The notes: generated from the sequence alone by a model not told the origin. DNA of 64,000 nt from CAWJMF01 sp963843945 (GCA_963843945.1 CAWJMF010000006.1:434001-498000), one strand, 5' to 3'; counted from the first letter of the stretch, positions 17,302 to 26,234 are shown. Translations and numbers: made by a program.

Positions 17302-18066
17302 CTACGCGAAGAAGCTGAACGGCGGACGCGGACCTTCGAGGTACGTCGTGATGCCGAGCACGGCGCCGGCGGTGCGGTTTTCGGCGAGCGCGAGACGCAA
17401 CTGCTCCGCGCCGGACTCGTCGACCAAATACGCCGCGCTGTACAGCGCGCCGCGGCGCGACGGAAGCACTAGGCGGCGCGTCGCGGCGGCCGCGGCCGAG
17501 CACGCCGCCGCGATCGTCTGTACGTGCTCCATGAAGCGACGCTCGCACTTGGGATGCCACGCGCGGGGCGTGCGAGCGACGAAGGGCGTCACGCGCAGCA
17601 GATACGGCGCACCGTCGGGAGCGGCATGCGGTCCGGCGAAGGCATGCACGACGACCTCGCGCTTGTCGCCGACGCGCGGCAGCGCGCGGCACCAGCGCGC
17701 GTAACTCGCGCTGGCGAAGGCCTCGAGGGCGGCGGGGTGCGGGAAGGCGCTGAGCAACCGCGTCGGAGCGACCGGCGCCCCGTGCGCGCTCGCTCGCTCG
17801 ACGATCCGCTCGTGCATCCGCGCTTCGGTACGCAGGAAGTCCATGTCGCCGCGCCGCCGGTCGAGTTCTTCGGCAGCATACGCCGCTTGATCGACGTACG
17901 AGACCAGCAGCGTCAAACGCCGGAAGCGCAGCCCCTGAACGCGCCGGCCCTCGACCGCAAAGCGCCGCGTCGCCAGCTCCGCCGGACCGGCTGCGAACAG
18001 CAGCACCGCCCGCGCCGTCGGATAGATGCGCGGCTGAGCGGAGGCAACGGCCTCGGACTTCGACAT
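17302..18066 (-). CDS. Gas vesicle protein GvpL/GvpF family homolog (orphan)
   Basis: A 254-residue protein with the GvpL/F plan. An N-terminal alpha/beta domain leads into MDFLRTEARMHERIVERASAHGAPVAPTRL, where the HE and PV.P.R pattern is characteristic, then AFPHPAALEAFASASYARWCRALPRVGDKREVVVHAF. The C-terminal part has AAYLVDESGAEQLRLALAE and ends ITTYLEGPRPPFSFF, close to the family ending GPWPPYxF. No gvpA or other gas-vesicle gene is visible in this window. It lies between divIVA and the DUF1579-like gene, 9 bases from divIVA, so it is probably in the division operon. GvpL/F proteins accompany gas-vesicle assembly; here a different job is likely. Confidence 0.7.
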   Translation of the reverse strand: MSKSEAVASAQPRIYPTARAVLLFAAGPAELATRRFAVEGRRVQGLRFRRLTLLVSYVDQAAYAAEELDRRRGDMDFLRTEARMHERIVERASAHGAPVAPTRLLSAFPHPAALEAFASASYARWCRALPRVGDKREVVVHAFAGPHAAPDGAPYLLRVTPFVARTPRAWHPKCERRFMEHVQTIAAACSAAAAATRRLVLPSRRGALYSAAYLVDESGAEQLRLALAENRTAGAVLGITTYLEGPRPPFSFFA

Positions 18067-18075
18067 CGCGTGCGC

Positions 18076-18579
18076 TCAGTGCTCGACTTGCGCGATCGGC
18101 ACGCCGTTGAAGGACGGCACGTCCGAGTACGCGGGGACGCTCCTTTCGAGGAGCGCGAGGTGCGTCGTCAGCAAGCTGCGCAGCTCGCTCTTGGCCTTTT
18201 CGACCGTCTCCACGACGCGTTGATACTCGCGGCGCGCTTCCGCGGCGCGGTCGCCGTACGACGACATCTCTTTCTCGACGGCGACGCGCGCCTCGGCGCG
18301 GATCAAGTCGGCTTCTTTGTGGGCCGAGGCTTTGACCTCATCCGCCGTGCGCTGCGCGAGCAGCAGCGTATTCTGCAGCGACTCTTCCATCGATTTGAAG
18401 TGACTGATGCGTTCCTTCAAGTCGGAAATCTCGGCTTCGAGTGCGGCGTGTTGCTGCGCGTCGTCCTCGAGCGTCTCGATGATGTCGTCGAGGAAGCGGT
18501 CGACCTCCGTCCGGTCGTAGCCTTGCAAGGCCTTCTTGAACGTCTTGTGCTGGATGTCGACGACGGTGATTTTGTTCAT
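18076..18579 (-). CDS. divIVA: DivIVA family cell-division/polarity protein
   Basis: A 167-residue coiled-coil protein that recruits division or envelope-growth proteins to negatively curved membrane. The start MNKITVVDIQHKTFKKALQGYDRTEVDRFLDDI matches the membrane-binding N-domain of DivIVA (F/GYxxxEVDxFL). It is followed by about 100 residues of heptad-rich coiled coil (EAEISDLKERISHFKSMEESLQNTLLLAQRTADEVKASA). Part of an operon lgt-yggS-sepF-divIVA, overlapping sepF by 4 bases. The yggS-sepF-divIVA order is the classical Gram-positive dcw-flank arrangement. Confidence 0.93.
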   Translation of the reverse strand: MNKITVVDIQHKTFKKALQGYDRTEVDRFLDDIIETLEDDAQQHAALEAEISDLKERISHFKSMEESLQNTLLLAQRTADEVKASAHKEADLIRAEARVAVEKEMSSYGDRAAEARREYQRVVETVEKAKSELRSLLTTHLALLERSVPAYSDVPSFNGVPIAQVEH

Positions 18580-19039
18580 CGGCCCTCGCCTCGGTGGGTC
18601 ATGAAGTCGAGCAAGCTGTCGCCTCCGAGCGAATCGCGCAAACCTTGCGAATTGACCGCTACGCCCGGCGGGACGACCAGGTACATCGCGTCCGCCAGTT
18701 TCTGAATCTTGCCGTCGAGCGTGTAGGCGACGCCGGAGGTAAAGTCGACGATGCGCTGCAGCAGCGCGCGGTCGACGCCTTGCAAGTTCACGATGGCGAC
18801 CTGCCGCGCGCGTAACGCGTCGGCGATGTCGGTGACGTCGGCGAAAGCGCGGGGTGCGAAAAGCGCAACCTCGGGCGCCGCTCCGGCGCGTTTCGCGCGA
18901 AAAGGCGACGACGTTGCGGCGCGGCGCCTCGGGTTCGTCGTCGTACAGCTCCTCTTCATCCTCGCGCAGCGAGAAGAAGGATCCGATCCGGTGCAGGACG
19001 CTGGTCTTTTGCGCGCTCTCCGCGTCGTCGCGATCGTTC
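18576..19039 (-). CDS. sepF: Cell division protein SepF, frame broken by one surplus base near 18880
   Basis: SepF links FtsZ to the membrane and bundles it. The ATG at 19039 starts a typical amphipathic N-terminus followed by SVLHRIGSFFSLREDEEELYDDE and a variable linker. One base later in frame the core continues as PEVALFAPRAFADVTDIADALRARQVAIVNLQGVDRALLQRIVDFTSGVAYTLDGKIQKLADAMYLVVPPGVAV, the conserved SepF domain. Without the correction the N-terminal part ends in nonsense. Corrected length is about 153 residues, normal. It sits between yggS and divIVA with overlaps on both sides. SepF is the usual FtsZ anchor in bacteria lacking FtsA. Confidence 0.9.
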
Positions 19040-19733
19040 ATCGGCGTTCTCCGAACAGCGCGGTGCCGATGCGCAGCATCGTCGAACCCTGCGCGACCGC
19101 CTCCGGCCAGTCGGCGGACATTCCAAGCGAAAGCGTGGAACCGCCGACCTTTTCGAAGGTGCGCGCGGCGCACTCGAAGGCCCGCGAGATCTCGTCGCGG
19201 TCGTTCGTCAGCGGACCGATCGCCATCACGCCGTCCACCTCCAGATCTTCGTCTTCGCGCAGCCGTTGCGCAAGCTCGGGCGCCTCGGCCGGCGCGATCC
19301 CGAACCGATCGCTGGGGGAAATGTTGACCTGTACGAGCGTGCGCATGCGCTTGCCGAGCGCCCGCTGCGCTCTGCCGATCGCGCGGCCCGCATCGAGCCG
19401 GTCGATCGACTGCACGACGTCGAAGAGCTCGACGATCGCGCGCGCTTTGTTCGTTTGCACGTGCCCGACGAAATGCTTACGAACGGACGGGAGGGCGGTG
19501 TATTTCGCGCGCGCTTCTTGGAGATAATTTTCGCCGATGTCTTCCAAGCCGGCTGCCAGCGCTTCGAGCACCGTCGCGCGCGACTGCTGCTTGGTGATGC
19601 CCACGAGTACGATCGTCTCGGGATCGCGTCCCGCACGAAGGGCCGTCGCGGCGATCCGTTCACGCAACGAATCGATCCGCCCCGCGAGCGAATTCGGGGC
19701 GCCGGCAGGCGCTACTCCGACTTCAAGCTTCAT
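19038..19733 (-). CDS. yggS: YggS family pyridoxal-phosphate homeostasis protein
   Basis: A single-domain alanine-racemase-fold PLP carrier of 231 residues without catalytic activity, controlling PLP and amino-acid balance. Motifs are ETIVLVGITKQQSRATVLEALAAG, where the lysine binds PLP, DIGENYLQEARAKY, HFVGHVQTNKAR, VQSIDRL, VQVNISPSDRFGI, GVMAIGPLTND and LSLGMSADWPEAVAQGSTMLRIGTALFG. Start at the ATG 19733, 35 bases downstream of lgt. The last bases overlap the sepF start codon, as in many genomes. Confidence 0.95.
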   Translation of the reverse strand: MKLEVGVAPAGAPNSLAGRIDSLRERIAATALRAGRDPETIVLVGITKQQSRATVLEALAAGLEDIGENYLQEARAKYTALPSVRKHFVGHVQTNKARAIVELFDVVQSIDRLDAGRAIGRAQRALGKRMRTLVQVNISPSDRFGIAPAEAPELAQRLREDEDLEVDGVMAIGPLTNDRDEISRAFECAARTFEKVGGSTLSLGMSADWPEAVAQGSTMLRIGTALFGERR

Positions 19734-19768
19734 GGACCTAGACTTTTCCGGTAGGGCGGACGCTTTCC

Positions 19769-20624
19769 CTATGCCGTCGGCGCGGGCTTCGGCCAGGTGC
19801 GCACGTTGCGGCGGTACGCCAAAACGGCCAAAACGATGCCGATTACGATCATCGGCAAGGCGAGCAGCTGGCCTCCCGTCAGCGGCCCAACCGCGAGGTC
19901 CGTTTGGCGCCAAATTTCGGCCACCGAACGCGTTACCCCGTAGAGTGCGAACCACGTCCACGCGACGACGCCGTCGGGCGGTTTGCGGCGGTACACCAGC
20001 AAGACGATCGGCAGTACGAGAATGTCGAGGATCGCCTCGAAGATCTGCGAGGGATACCGATAACCGTCGGCGTTCGGGAACTTGATGCACCAGGGCCGAT
20101 CGGGATCGCACGGGTTGCCCCACAGCTCGTCGTTGATGAAGTTCACGATGCGGGTGAGCGCCAAGCCGACCGGCAGCATCACGACGACCTCGTCGGCTAG
20201 AACGGCGAAACTCAGTCCGGGATGGCGGCGCACGAAGAGCGCGATCGCCACGATCACGCCGATGAGACCGCCGAAGAAGCCCATCCCGCCGTTCCAAACG
20301 GCGATGACGTTGAGTAAGCTGCGCGGCATGTCCCCGAAGTACAGCGCCGCGTCGTGCTTGGTCACGATATCGGCGAACACGTAGAACGTCCGTCCGCCGA
20401 TCAGGACGCCCGCCAGCGCGTACACGAGGAAGTCCTGAATCTGCTCGACCGTCAGACCAAGCCGGCGCCCGCCCGGCCGGGCGAGCCATCCACAGGCCGA
20501 CGCAGATGAAGCCGGCGAGGTAGGAGAGGCCGTACCAGTGCACGGCGACCGGTCCGAGCCGGAACGCCACCGGGTCGAAATTCGGATAGGTAAACCAGTG
20601 CTGAACGTCGGCAAGAAGCGGCAC
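19769..20624 (-). CDS. lgt: Prolipoprotein diacylglyceryl transferase, frame broken by one surplus base near 20470
   Basis: Adds diacylglycerol to the lipobox cysteine of exported lipoproteins at the inner membrane. The GTG at 20624 starts FTYPNFDPVAFRLGPVAVHWYGLSYLAGF, the family opening. Then WMARPAGR must be joined, dropping one base of the GGGCGGGCGCC tract, to LGLTVEQIQDFLVYALAGVLIGGRTFYV. The catalytic-loop signature RIVNFINDELWGNP and about seven membrane helices follow, ending at residue about 284. The gene stands divergent from ccdA with only 17 bases between start codons. Confidence 0.9.
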
Positions 20625-20641
20625 GTCCGCGAAGGTTAGCG

Positions 20642-21403
20642 GTGAAAAGCGAGAAGCCTATCGGGTTCGCCATGCACCAGCTCAACGTCCTGACCGCGTT
20701 CCTCGCGGGTCTCGTCTCCTTCATATCGCCCTGCGTCCTGCCGCTCGTTCCGAGCTATCTCTCTTTCCTGACCGGAACGAGCTTGGAAGATCTCAAGGCC
20801 GAGGACTCGACGCTGGCCAAGGGCCACATCTTCCGGCACGCGCTCGCGTTCGTCGCCGGCTTTACCGTCATCTTCGTGCTGATCGGACTTTCGGCCAGCG
20901 CGATCGGCTCGGTCTTCGAGAGCAACAAGCGGATCGTCGAAATCCTCGGCGGCGTCGTGATCGTCGTCCTGGGGCTCCACATGATGGGCGTTCTGAGAAT
21001 CCCCATGCTCATGATGGACAAGCGCTTCCATCACCATCCGGACCGCGCGCGCAAGCCGTCGCTTTGGGTTTCGTTCCTCGTCGGCCTGGGATTCGCCGCC
21101 GGCTGGTCGCCCTGCATCGGGCCCATCCTGTCGGCGATTCTCTTGCTGGCCTCGCAAGAAAAGGTGCCGCAGGCGGCCTTTCTGCTCTTCATCTATTCGA
21201 TGGGTTTGGCGATTCCGTTCCTCGTTACGGCGCTGGCGATCACGCAGTCGCTGGGCGCACTCGGCCGAATCAAGCGTTATCTGCCCGCCATCGAGTCGGC
21301 CTCGGGCGCGATTCTCGTCGTGACCGGCATCGTCGTCGCGTCGGATCAGTTCACGCGCGTCGCCGGCTTCTTCTACCAATACGTGAAGCCACCGGCGCTA
21401 TGA
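20642..21403 (+). CDS. ccdA: CcdA/DsbD-like thiol-redox membrane transporter
   Basis: Transfers reducing equivalents across the inner membrane to periplasmic thioredoxin-like proteins, for cytochrome c maturation and disulfide reduction. Six membrane helices. The two pseudo-symmetric halves each carry a Cys-Pro pair: SFISPCVLPLVPSYLSFLTG near residue 28 and GWSPCIGPILSAILLLAS near 156. A His-rich loop KRFHHHPDR lies between them. The start is the GTG 20642; the ATG at 20672 is an alternative that loses only ten hydrophilic residues. It is followed by lspA with a 4-base overlap. Confidence 0.9.
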   Translation: MKSEKPIGFAMHQLNVLTAFLAGLVSFISPCVLPLVPSYLSFLTGTSLEDLKAEDSTLAKGHIFRHALAFVAGFTVIFVLIGLSASAIGSVFESNKRIVEILGGVVIVVLGLHMMGVLRIPMLMMDKRFHHHPDRARKPSLWVSFLVGLGFAAGWSPCIGPILSAILLLASQEKVPQAAFLLFIYSMGLAIPFLVTALAITQSLGALGRIKRYLPAIESASGAILVVTGIVVASDQFTRVAGFFYQYVKPPAL

Positions 21404-21870
21404 TCGTGCTCTGGCTCGCGGCGATCGCCGTGCTCGGGATCGACCAATGGACCAAGCACGTCGTCATCACGACCTTCGATCCCGGCGAAAGCCGCATCGT
21501 CATCCCGCATCTGCTGTACTGGACGTACGTGCAGAACCGGGCCGGCGCGTTCGGGCTTTTCGGGACGCAGACCTGGCTGCTGGTCGCCTTGGCGCTGGGC
21601 GTCCTCGCGCTCTTCTGGTATGCCTTCCGCGACGTCGCGCGCACCTCGCTCCTGGTTCGCATCGCGTTCGGAGCGATCGTCGGCGGCGCGTTCGGCAACA
21701 TTATCGACCGCTTTCACTACTCGTTCGTCGTCGACTTCATCGATTTGCGCTGGTGGCCGGTCTTCAACGTCGCCGACTCGTGCATTACCATAGGCGTCGG
21801 ACTGCTCGTCCTCTCGACGGTTTTGCGCGACCGCAAAGTCGCCGCCGAGGCGAAGTTGCCGCCCGCCTGA
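21400..21870 (+). CDS. lspA: Lipoprotein signal peptidase (signal peptidase II)
   Basis: An aspartyl protease that cleaves the signal peptide of diacylated prolipoproteins. 156 residues with four membrane helices. The catalytic aspartates lie in GNIIDRFHYSFVVDFID and FNVADSCITIG. IDQWTKHVV and YVQNRAGAFGLF are the other conserved boxes. It starts at ATGA with ccdA, and its partner enzyme lgt is encoded just across the divergent promoter gap, so lipoprotein maturation genes sit together. Confidence 0.96.
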   Translation: MIVLWLAAIAVLGIDQWTKHVVITTFDPGESRIVIPHLLYWTYVQNRAGAFGLFGTQTWLLVALALGVLALFWYAFRDVARTSLLVRIAFGAIVGGAFGNIIDRFHYSFVVDFIDLRWWPVFNVADSCITIGVGLLVLSTVLRDRKVAAEAKLPPA

Positions 21871-21899
21871 CGCACGTCGTCGCCGCCGACGAGTCCGGC

Positions 21900-22757
21900 A
21901 TGCGCTGCGACGTCGTCGTCGCGCAGCGCAGCGGCGCTTCGCGCTCGATCGTCGCGAACGCGCTGCGCAACGGGACCGTGCGCTTGAACGGCGGCGTTCC
22001 CAAAGCGAGCACCGCCGTCGCGGCGGGAGACGTGTTGGAATTCGAGCTGGCGGAACCCGAGCCGCTCGAAGCGCGGCCTCAGGACTTACCGCTTTCGATC
22101 GTTTTCGAGGACGAGACGCTGCTAGTCGTCGACAAGGCCGCCGGGATGGTCACGCATCCGGCGCATGGCGCGCGCGACGGCACGCTCGTCAACGCGCTGC
22201 TGGCGCATGCCGGGGCGCTGCCCGGCGATCCCGTTCGCGCCGGGCTGGTCCATCGGCTCGACCGCGACACGTCGGGACTCTTGATCGTGGCCAAGACCGA
22301 CGAAGCGTTGCGTTTGCTCGGCAAAGCCATGATGCGACGCGCGATCGAGCGCGAATACCTCGGGCTCGCTCACGGCATTCCCGAACATCGCGCCGGAACG
22401 ATCGACGGCGCGATCGGGCGCGATCCGCACAACCGCTTCCGCTACGCGATCGTCGCGGAAGGCAAGCCGGCCGTGACGCACTACACCGTACGCGAGGAAC
22501 TGCGCGCCGCAAGCGAGCTGAGCTTCAAACTCGAAACGGGGCGCACGCATCAGATTCGCGTGCACATGGCGGGGTTCGGGCATCCGATCGTCAACGATCC
22601 TGTCTACGGAAAGCTCGACTCGCGCTACGAGCTGCCGGGACAAGCGCTGCACGCGTGGCGCCTGCGCTTCCGCCACCCTTTCGGCGGCGAGCCGCTCGCG
22701 TTCGAAGCGCCCGAACCGCCGGCCTACGTGCGCGCCCGCGATTTGCTCCGGCCTTGA
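21900..22757 (+). CDS. rluD: RluA/RluD family 23S rRNA pseudouridine synthase
   Basis: An S4-domain plus catalytic pseudouridine synthase of about 285 residues. MRCDVVVAQRSGASRSIVANALRNGTVRLNGG is an S4 domain, then DKAAGMVTHPAHGARDGTLVNALLAH and the catalytic HRLDRDTSGLLIVAKT (Asp near residue 121). GRTHQIRVHMAGFGHPIVNDPVYG is the family motif near the C-terminus. The ATG at 21900 is used: upstream in-frame codons lack a good start, and lspA ends 30 bases before. lspA-rluD neighbourhood is widespread. Confidence 0.92.
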   Translation: MRCDVVVAQRSGASRSIVANALRNGTVRLNGGVPKASTAVAAGDVLEFELAEPEPLEARPQDLPLSIVFEDETLLVVDKAAGMVTHPAHGARDGTLVNALLAHAGALPGDPVRAGLVHRLDRDTSGLLIVAKTDEALRLLGKAMMRRAIEREYLGLAHGIPEHRAGTIDGAIGRDPHNRFRYAIVAEGKPAVTHYTVREELRAASELSFKLETGRTHQIRVHMAGFGHPIVNDPVYGKLDSRYELPGQALHAWRLRFRHPFGGEPLAFEAPEPPAYVRARDLLRP

Positions 22758-23866
22758 GCGGCGCCGGCCGTTTCGAACTACGCGCGACGGACGGCACGGC
22801 GCGGCGCGGCACGCTCGGGCTCGCGCACGGTGTGGTAGAGACGCCGGCTTTCATGCCGGTCGGAACCGCGGCGACCGTCAAGGCTCTCACACCCGGCGAT
22901 TTGCGCGAGATCGGCGCGCAGATCGTTCTGGCGAACACCTACCATCTGTGGCTGAGACCCGGTCTCGAGACGATCGAGGCGGCGGGCGGGCTGCATGCCT
23001 TCATGCGCTGGGATCGTCCCATTCTCACCGACAGCGGCGGCTTTCAAGTCTTCAGCCTCGAGTCGCGCCGCACGCTCGACGACGACGGCGTGCGCTTCCG
23101 GTCGCACCTCGACGGCAGCGAACACCACTTCACGCCCGAGAACGTGGTGGCGTTCCAGGAGCGGCTCGGCGTCGACGTCGCGATGACGCTCGACGTTTGC
23201 GTCAAGCTTCCGGCCGAACCCGGCGCCGTCGACGAAGCCGTGCGGCTGACCAGTCTTTGGGCCGCCCGCTGTGCCGGCGCTCGCGCCGGCGAACGAACCG
23301 CGCTCTTCGCGATCGTGCAGGGCGGTCTCGACGAACGCGCCCGTGCCCGCAGCGCGAGCGCGCTCGTCGCGCTGGATCTTCCCGGCTATGCGATCGGCGG
23401 ACTTTCGGTCGGCGAGTCGCGCGAAGATATGGAGCGAACGGCGCGTTTCACGGCCGGGCTGCTCCCCGAACGCAAACCGCGCTACTTGATGGGCGTCGGA
23501 ACGGTTCGCGACGTCATCGCGGCGATCGACTGCGGCATCGACCTCTTCGATTGCGTGTATCCCACGCGCTGCGGCCGCAACGGACGCGCGATGACGCGCC
23601 AGGGCGACTTGAATCTGAAAAATGCGGGCTTCGCGCGCGATCAGCGGCCCGTCGACGAAACTTGCGGCTGCGCGGTATGCGCCACCTTCACGCGCGCCTA
23701 TCTGTCGCATCTCTTTCGAGCCGGTGAAATGCTGGGTCCGCGCCTGCTCTCTTACCACAACCTCGCGCTCTTGCTCGACGTCGTGCGCGAGGCCCGCGCC
23801 GCAATCGAGGCCAAGCGCTGGGCGCACTTCCGCGAGGCCGCACTCGAGCCGCTCGTGCGGACGTGA
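22754..23866 (+). CDS. tgt: tRNA-guanine transglycosylase
   Basis: Exchanges guanine-34 for the queuine precursor preQ1 in tRNA. 370 residues, full length. DSGGFQVFSL binds substrate (Asp general acid), the nucleophile Asp is in DLFDCVYPTRCGRNG, and the zinc site CGCAVCATFTRAYLSHLF is intact. TTG at 22754 overlaps the rluD stop; it gives the first beta strand and no closer ATG fits. No queuosine biosynthesis genes are in the window. Confidence 0.95.
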   Translation: MSGAGRFELRATDGTARRGTLGLAHGVVETPAFMPVGTAATVKALTPGDLREIGAQIVLANTYHLWLRPGLETIEAAGGLHAFMRWDRPILTDSGGFQVFSLESRRTLDDDGVRFRSHLDGSEHHFTPENVVAFQERLGVDVAMTLDVCVKLPAEPGAVDEAVRLTSLWAARCAGARAGERTALFAIVQGGLDERARARSASALVALDLPGYAIGGLSVGESREDMERTARFTAGLLPERKPRYLMGVGTVRDVIAAIDCGIDLFDCVYPTRCGRNGRAMTRQGDLNLKNAGFARDQRPVDETCGCAVCATFTRAYLSHLFRAGEMLGPRLLSYHNLALLLDVVREARAAIEAKRWAHFREAALEPLVRT

Positions 23867-23880
23867 GTCGAACGGCTCCG

Positions 23881-23898
23881 CAGTTTAATACAGTTTAA
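23881..23898 (+). promoter_or_regulatory. Direct repeat CAGTTTAA spaced one helical turn (candidate operator)
   Basis: CAGTTTAA occurs at 23881-23888 and again at 23891-23898, exactly 10 bases apart, in the only AT-rich patch of the 71-base gap between tgt and the large barrel gene. Two identical 8-mers in the same orientation on one DNA face are typical of response-regulator boxes. No partner regulator is identifiable here. Confidence 0.35.
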
Positions 23899-23937
23899 GA
23901 AACGAAACTTCGCATCTCGAGAACCCGTATTCCGAGG

Positions 23938-26187
23938 GTGCGCTCGAATCGCGTCAGGTGGCTCGCCGCAGCGCTCGTCTTCTCGACGAGCCTGCTTCCA
24001 TGCGGCGTCGCGGCGACCTCGAACGCCTCACAAACGTTCCCGGCCCGCTACGTCGACGCGCCCCCGCTGCTCTCGCTCGATTTCAGCGTCGAGCCGTGGG
24101 CGAGCGCGCCGCCGATCGAAAACTTCGAGACGCTCACCACGCACACGCCGGCCAAGCTGGCGACGACGGCACGCGTGGTTTTTGATGCGAAAAACATCTA
24201 CGTGGCGATCGTTTGCGATCAGACCGGCGCCCCGCTAACCGCCACGCAGACGACCAACAACGTGGGCTTCGGACTCGACGACTTCGCCGGCATCGGCATC
24301 GACACGACCGGCAACGGTCAGGTCTACTACTTTATGACGACGCCGCTCGGCGTCCGCTACCAGCAATCGAGCGAATCGGCGCGCTACAACCCGGCCTGGA
24401 CCGCACTTGCGAAACCGGGCAAAGGGATGTGGCGGGCGCTGCTCGTCATCCCGCTCAACGTCTTTCGCACGCAAGGCGGCGTGCAGCGCTGGCGCTTCAA
24501 CATCGTCAGGCGCATCGCGGTGCTCAACGACAATCAGTCCTGGGCGTACGATCCGATCATGAACGACGGGACGGGCGGCGGCTTTCCGTTCTTCACCGAC
24601 TCGCGCTTTTGGCCGTACCTTTCGGGGGTGAGGACCGCCGCGGCGGCCGCCCGTCCCAAACCTCGCGCGGAGATCTACGGGCTCGTCGGCGCCGGGCCGG
24701 ACCGCGACCAGACGCTGCTCGCCGATCAGGACTTCGCGCCGCTCGGCTTTCGCTACGCCGGCGTCGACGTCAACGTCCCGTTGACCGGCACGATTGCCTT
24801 CGTCGGGACGCTCGCGCCGGACTTCTCGAACGTCGAGATCGACCAGCAGACGATCGCGCCGCAAGAATTCCGCCGTGCGCTCGCGGAGTATCGACCGTTC
24901 TTCGCGCAAGGCGCGCAGTACTTCGTGCCGGCCGTGCAGATCGGCGTCAACCAAGCCCCCGATCAAACGTTCTATTCTCCGGACATCGGACCGTTCAACC
25001 GCGGCGAGAAGATCGAGGGCACCTACGGTCTCCAGTCGATCGGTCTGCTGAATTTCGCCGGCGCCGGTTTCGATGACTCGGTCTTCGGTTTCAAACACGC
25101 GCTTCCGGACCGCACGTTCATGTATTCGCTCGATGCCGTCGACGCGCACCATCAGGACGGCAACCTCACGCTCAACACGGCGGGCGGAAACGATTTTACT
25201 TGGGAGGGCACCGTGGGAGGGCGCAACCTGCACAACGGGTTCGTCTACGGTGCGGACTACGCGGCGGAGACCGGCACCGCCGCTCCGGACACGACGCCGG
25301 GCCTCGCGTACAAGACGATCGATTTCGTCGACGTGCACCGGCAGAACTACGAGACCTACGTCGGGTATACGAACATCGGCCCGCAGTTCAATCCCGTCGA
25401 CGGCTTCACGAACTTGGCCGACCTGAACGGGATCCAAGAGTTCTTCGATTTCTTCGGCAACCCGCCGGCTTCGAGCCCGCTCAAGCGCAACGAGATTTTC
25501 ATCCTCGCCGACCGCTATGTCGAGCGCGACGGCTACGCGCACCAGAGCGACTTTAACCTCAACGGCGATCTGGTCTTCCGCAACATGCTGCACCTCAACG
25601 CCAACATGAGCGTCAGCTCCGTGCGGCTGTTCGACGACGGGTTGTCAAACGTCGGCTACACCTACGACTACAAAGGCGGCGTGACGTATCCGTTCAACTC
25701 GTCGGGCTTCACGCTGGGCTACAAAGACGGGACCGCAACCCCGCTCGACTTCGGCTATTCGTGGGGACCCTTCACGACGTTCGCGCCGAACACGGGGCTC
25801 GCACGGCCGACCTATCTGCGTCAGTACACCGCCACGACCTCGCGCCCGTTAGGCAAGTACCTTACGCTCGGTCTCGAGTACGACGGGACCTTCGAACAGT
25901 ACCCTACCGCCAATCCCAATGCGCCGGCGTACGACGGACAGAATCTGCGGCGCGTCTCGCTCGGCGCATCCCTCGGCCCGGACGCGAACGCCTCGATCTC
26001 CCTGCGCGACGTCAACGGCAACGGTGGCTTCGGCACGCCGGGGCTCAACGTCGCGATGAGCTACCACGTCCGCTTTCACAACGACAGCGAACTCTTCCTC
26101 AACTACGGGACCCCGGCGGCTACTTCGACGCTCGACCGCGTCTTGCTGAAATATCTCGTTCGCTTCGGCAGCGGAGCGGGAACGTAG
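23938..26187 (+). CDS. Secreted CBM9-like / DUF5916-type outer-membrane protein
   Basis: A 749-residue exported protein with signal peptide (RWLAAALVFSTSLLPCGVAATS). The first about 230 residues resemble the carbohydrate-binding CBM9-like domain (VFDAKNIYVAIVCDQTGAPL, DDFAGIGIDTTGNGQVYYFMTTPLGVRYQQ, WRALLVIPLNVF). The rest is rich in amphipathic strands ending in aromatics (GTVGGRNLHNGFVYGADYAAE, FILADRYVERDGYAHQSDFNLNG), as in DUF5916-type barrels, ending in YLVRFGSG. It probably sits in the outer membrane and binds or moves glycans. The GTG start is poorly supported (GAGGG lies directly against it). Confidence 0.75.
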   Translation: MRSNRVRWLAAALVFSTSLLPCGVAATSNASQTFPARYVDAPPLLSLDFSVEPWASAPPIENFETLTTHTPAKLATTARVVFDAKNIYVAIVCDQTGAPLTATQTTNNVGFGLDDFAGIGIDTTGNGQVYYFMTTPLGVRYQQSSESARYNPAWTALAKPGKGMWRALLVIPLNVFRTQGGVQRWRFNIVRRIAVLNDNQSWAYDPIMNDGTGGGFPFFTDSRFWPYLSGVRTAAAAARPKPRAEIYGLVGAGPDRDQTLLADQDFAPLGFRYAGVDVNVPLTGTIAFVGTLAPDFSNVEIDQQTIAPQEFRRALAEYRPFFAQGAQYFVPAVQIGVNQAPDQTFYSPDIGPFNRGEKIEGTYGLQSIGLLNFAGAGFDDSVFGFKHALPDRTFMYSLDAVDAHHQDGNLTLNTAGGNDFTWEGTVGGRNLHNGFVYGADYAAETGTAAPDTTPGLAYKTIDFVDVHRQNYETYVGYTNIGPQFNPVDGFTNLADLNGIQEFFDFFGNPPASSPLKRNEIFILADRYVERDGYAHQSDFNLNGDLVFRNMLHLNANMSVSSVRLFDDGLSNVGYTYDYKGGVTYPFNSSGFTLGYKDGTATPLDFGYSWGPFTTFAPNTGLARPTYLRQYTATTSRPLGKYLTLGLEYDGTFEQYPTANPNAPAYDGQNLRRVSLGASLGPDANASISLRDVNGNGGFGTPGLNVAMSYHVRFHNDSELFLNYGTPAATSTLDRVLLKYLVRFGSGAGT

Positions 26188-26234
26188 CAACGACCCGAGA
26201 GGCGTCGAACGGCGAAGCCTTGAAGGCGCGCTGC

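Noticed and set aside
22778..23827. Minus-strand open frame opposite tgt
   Set aside because: Shadow of tgt; plus strand has the complete zinc and catalytic motifs.
24235..25593. Minus-strand open frame opposite the CBM9-like barrel gene
   Set aside because: No recognisable motifs; plus-strand protein is continuous with a signal peptide.
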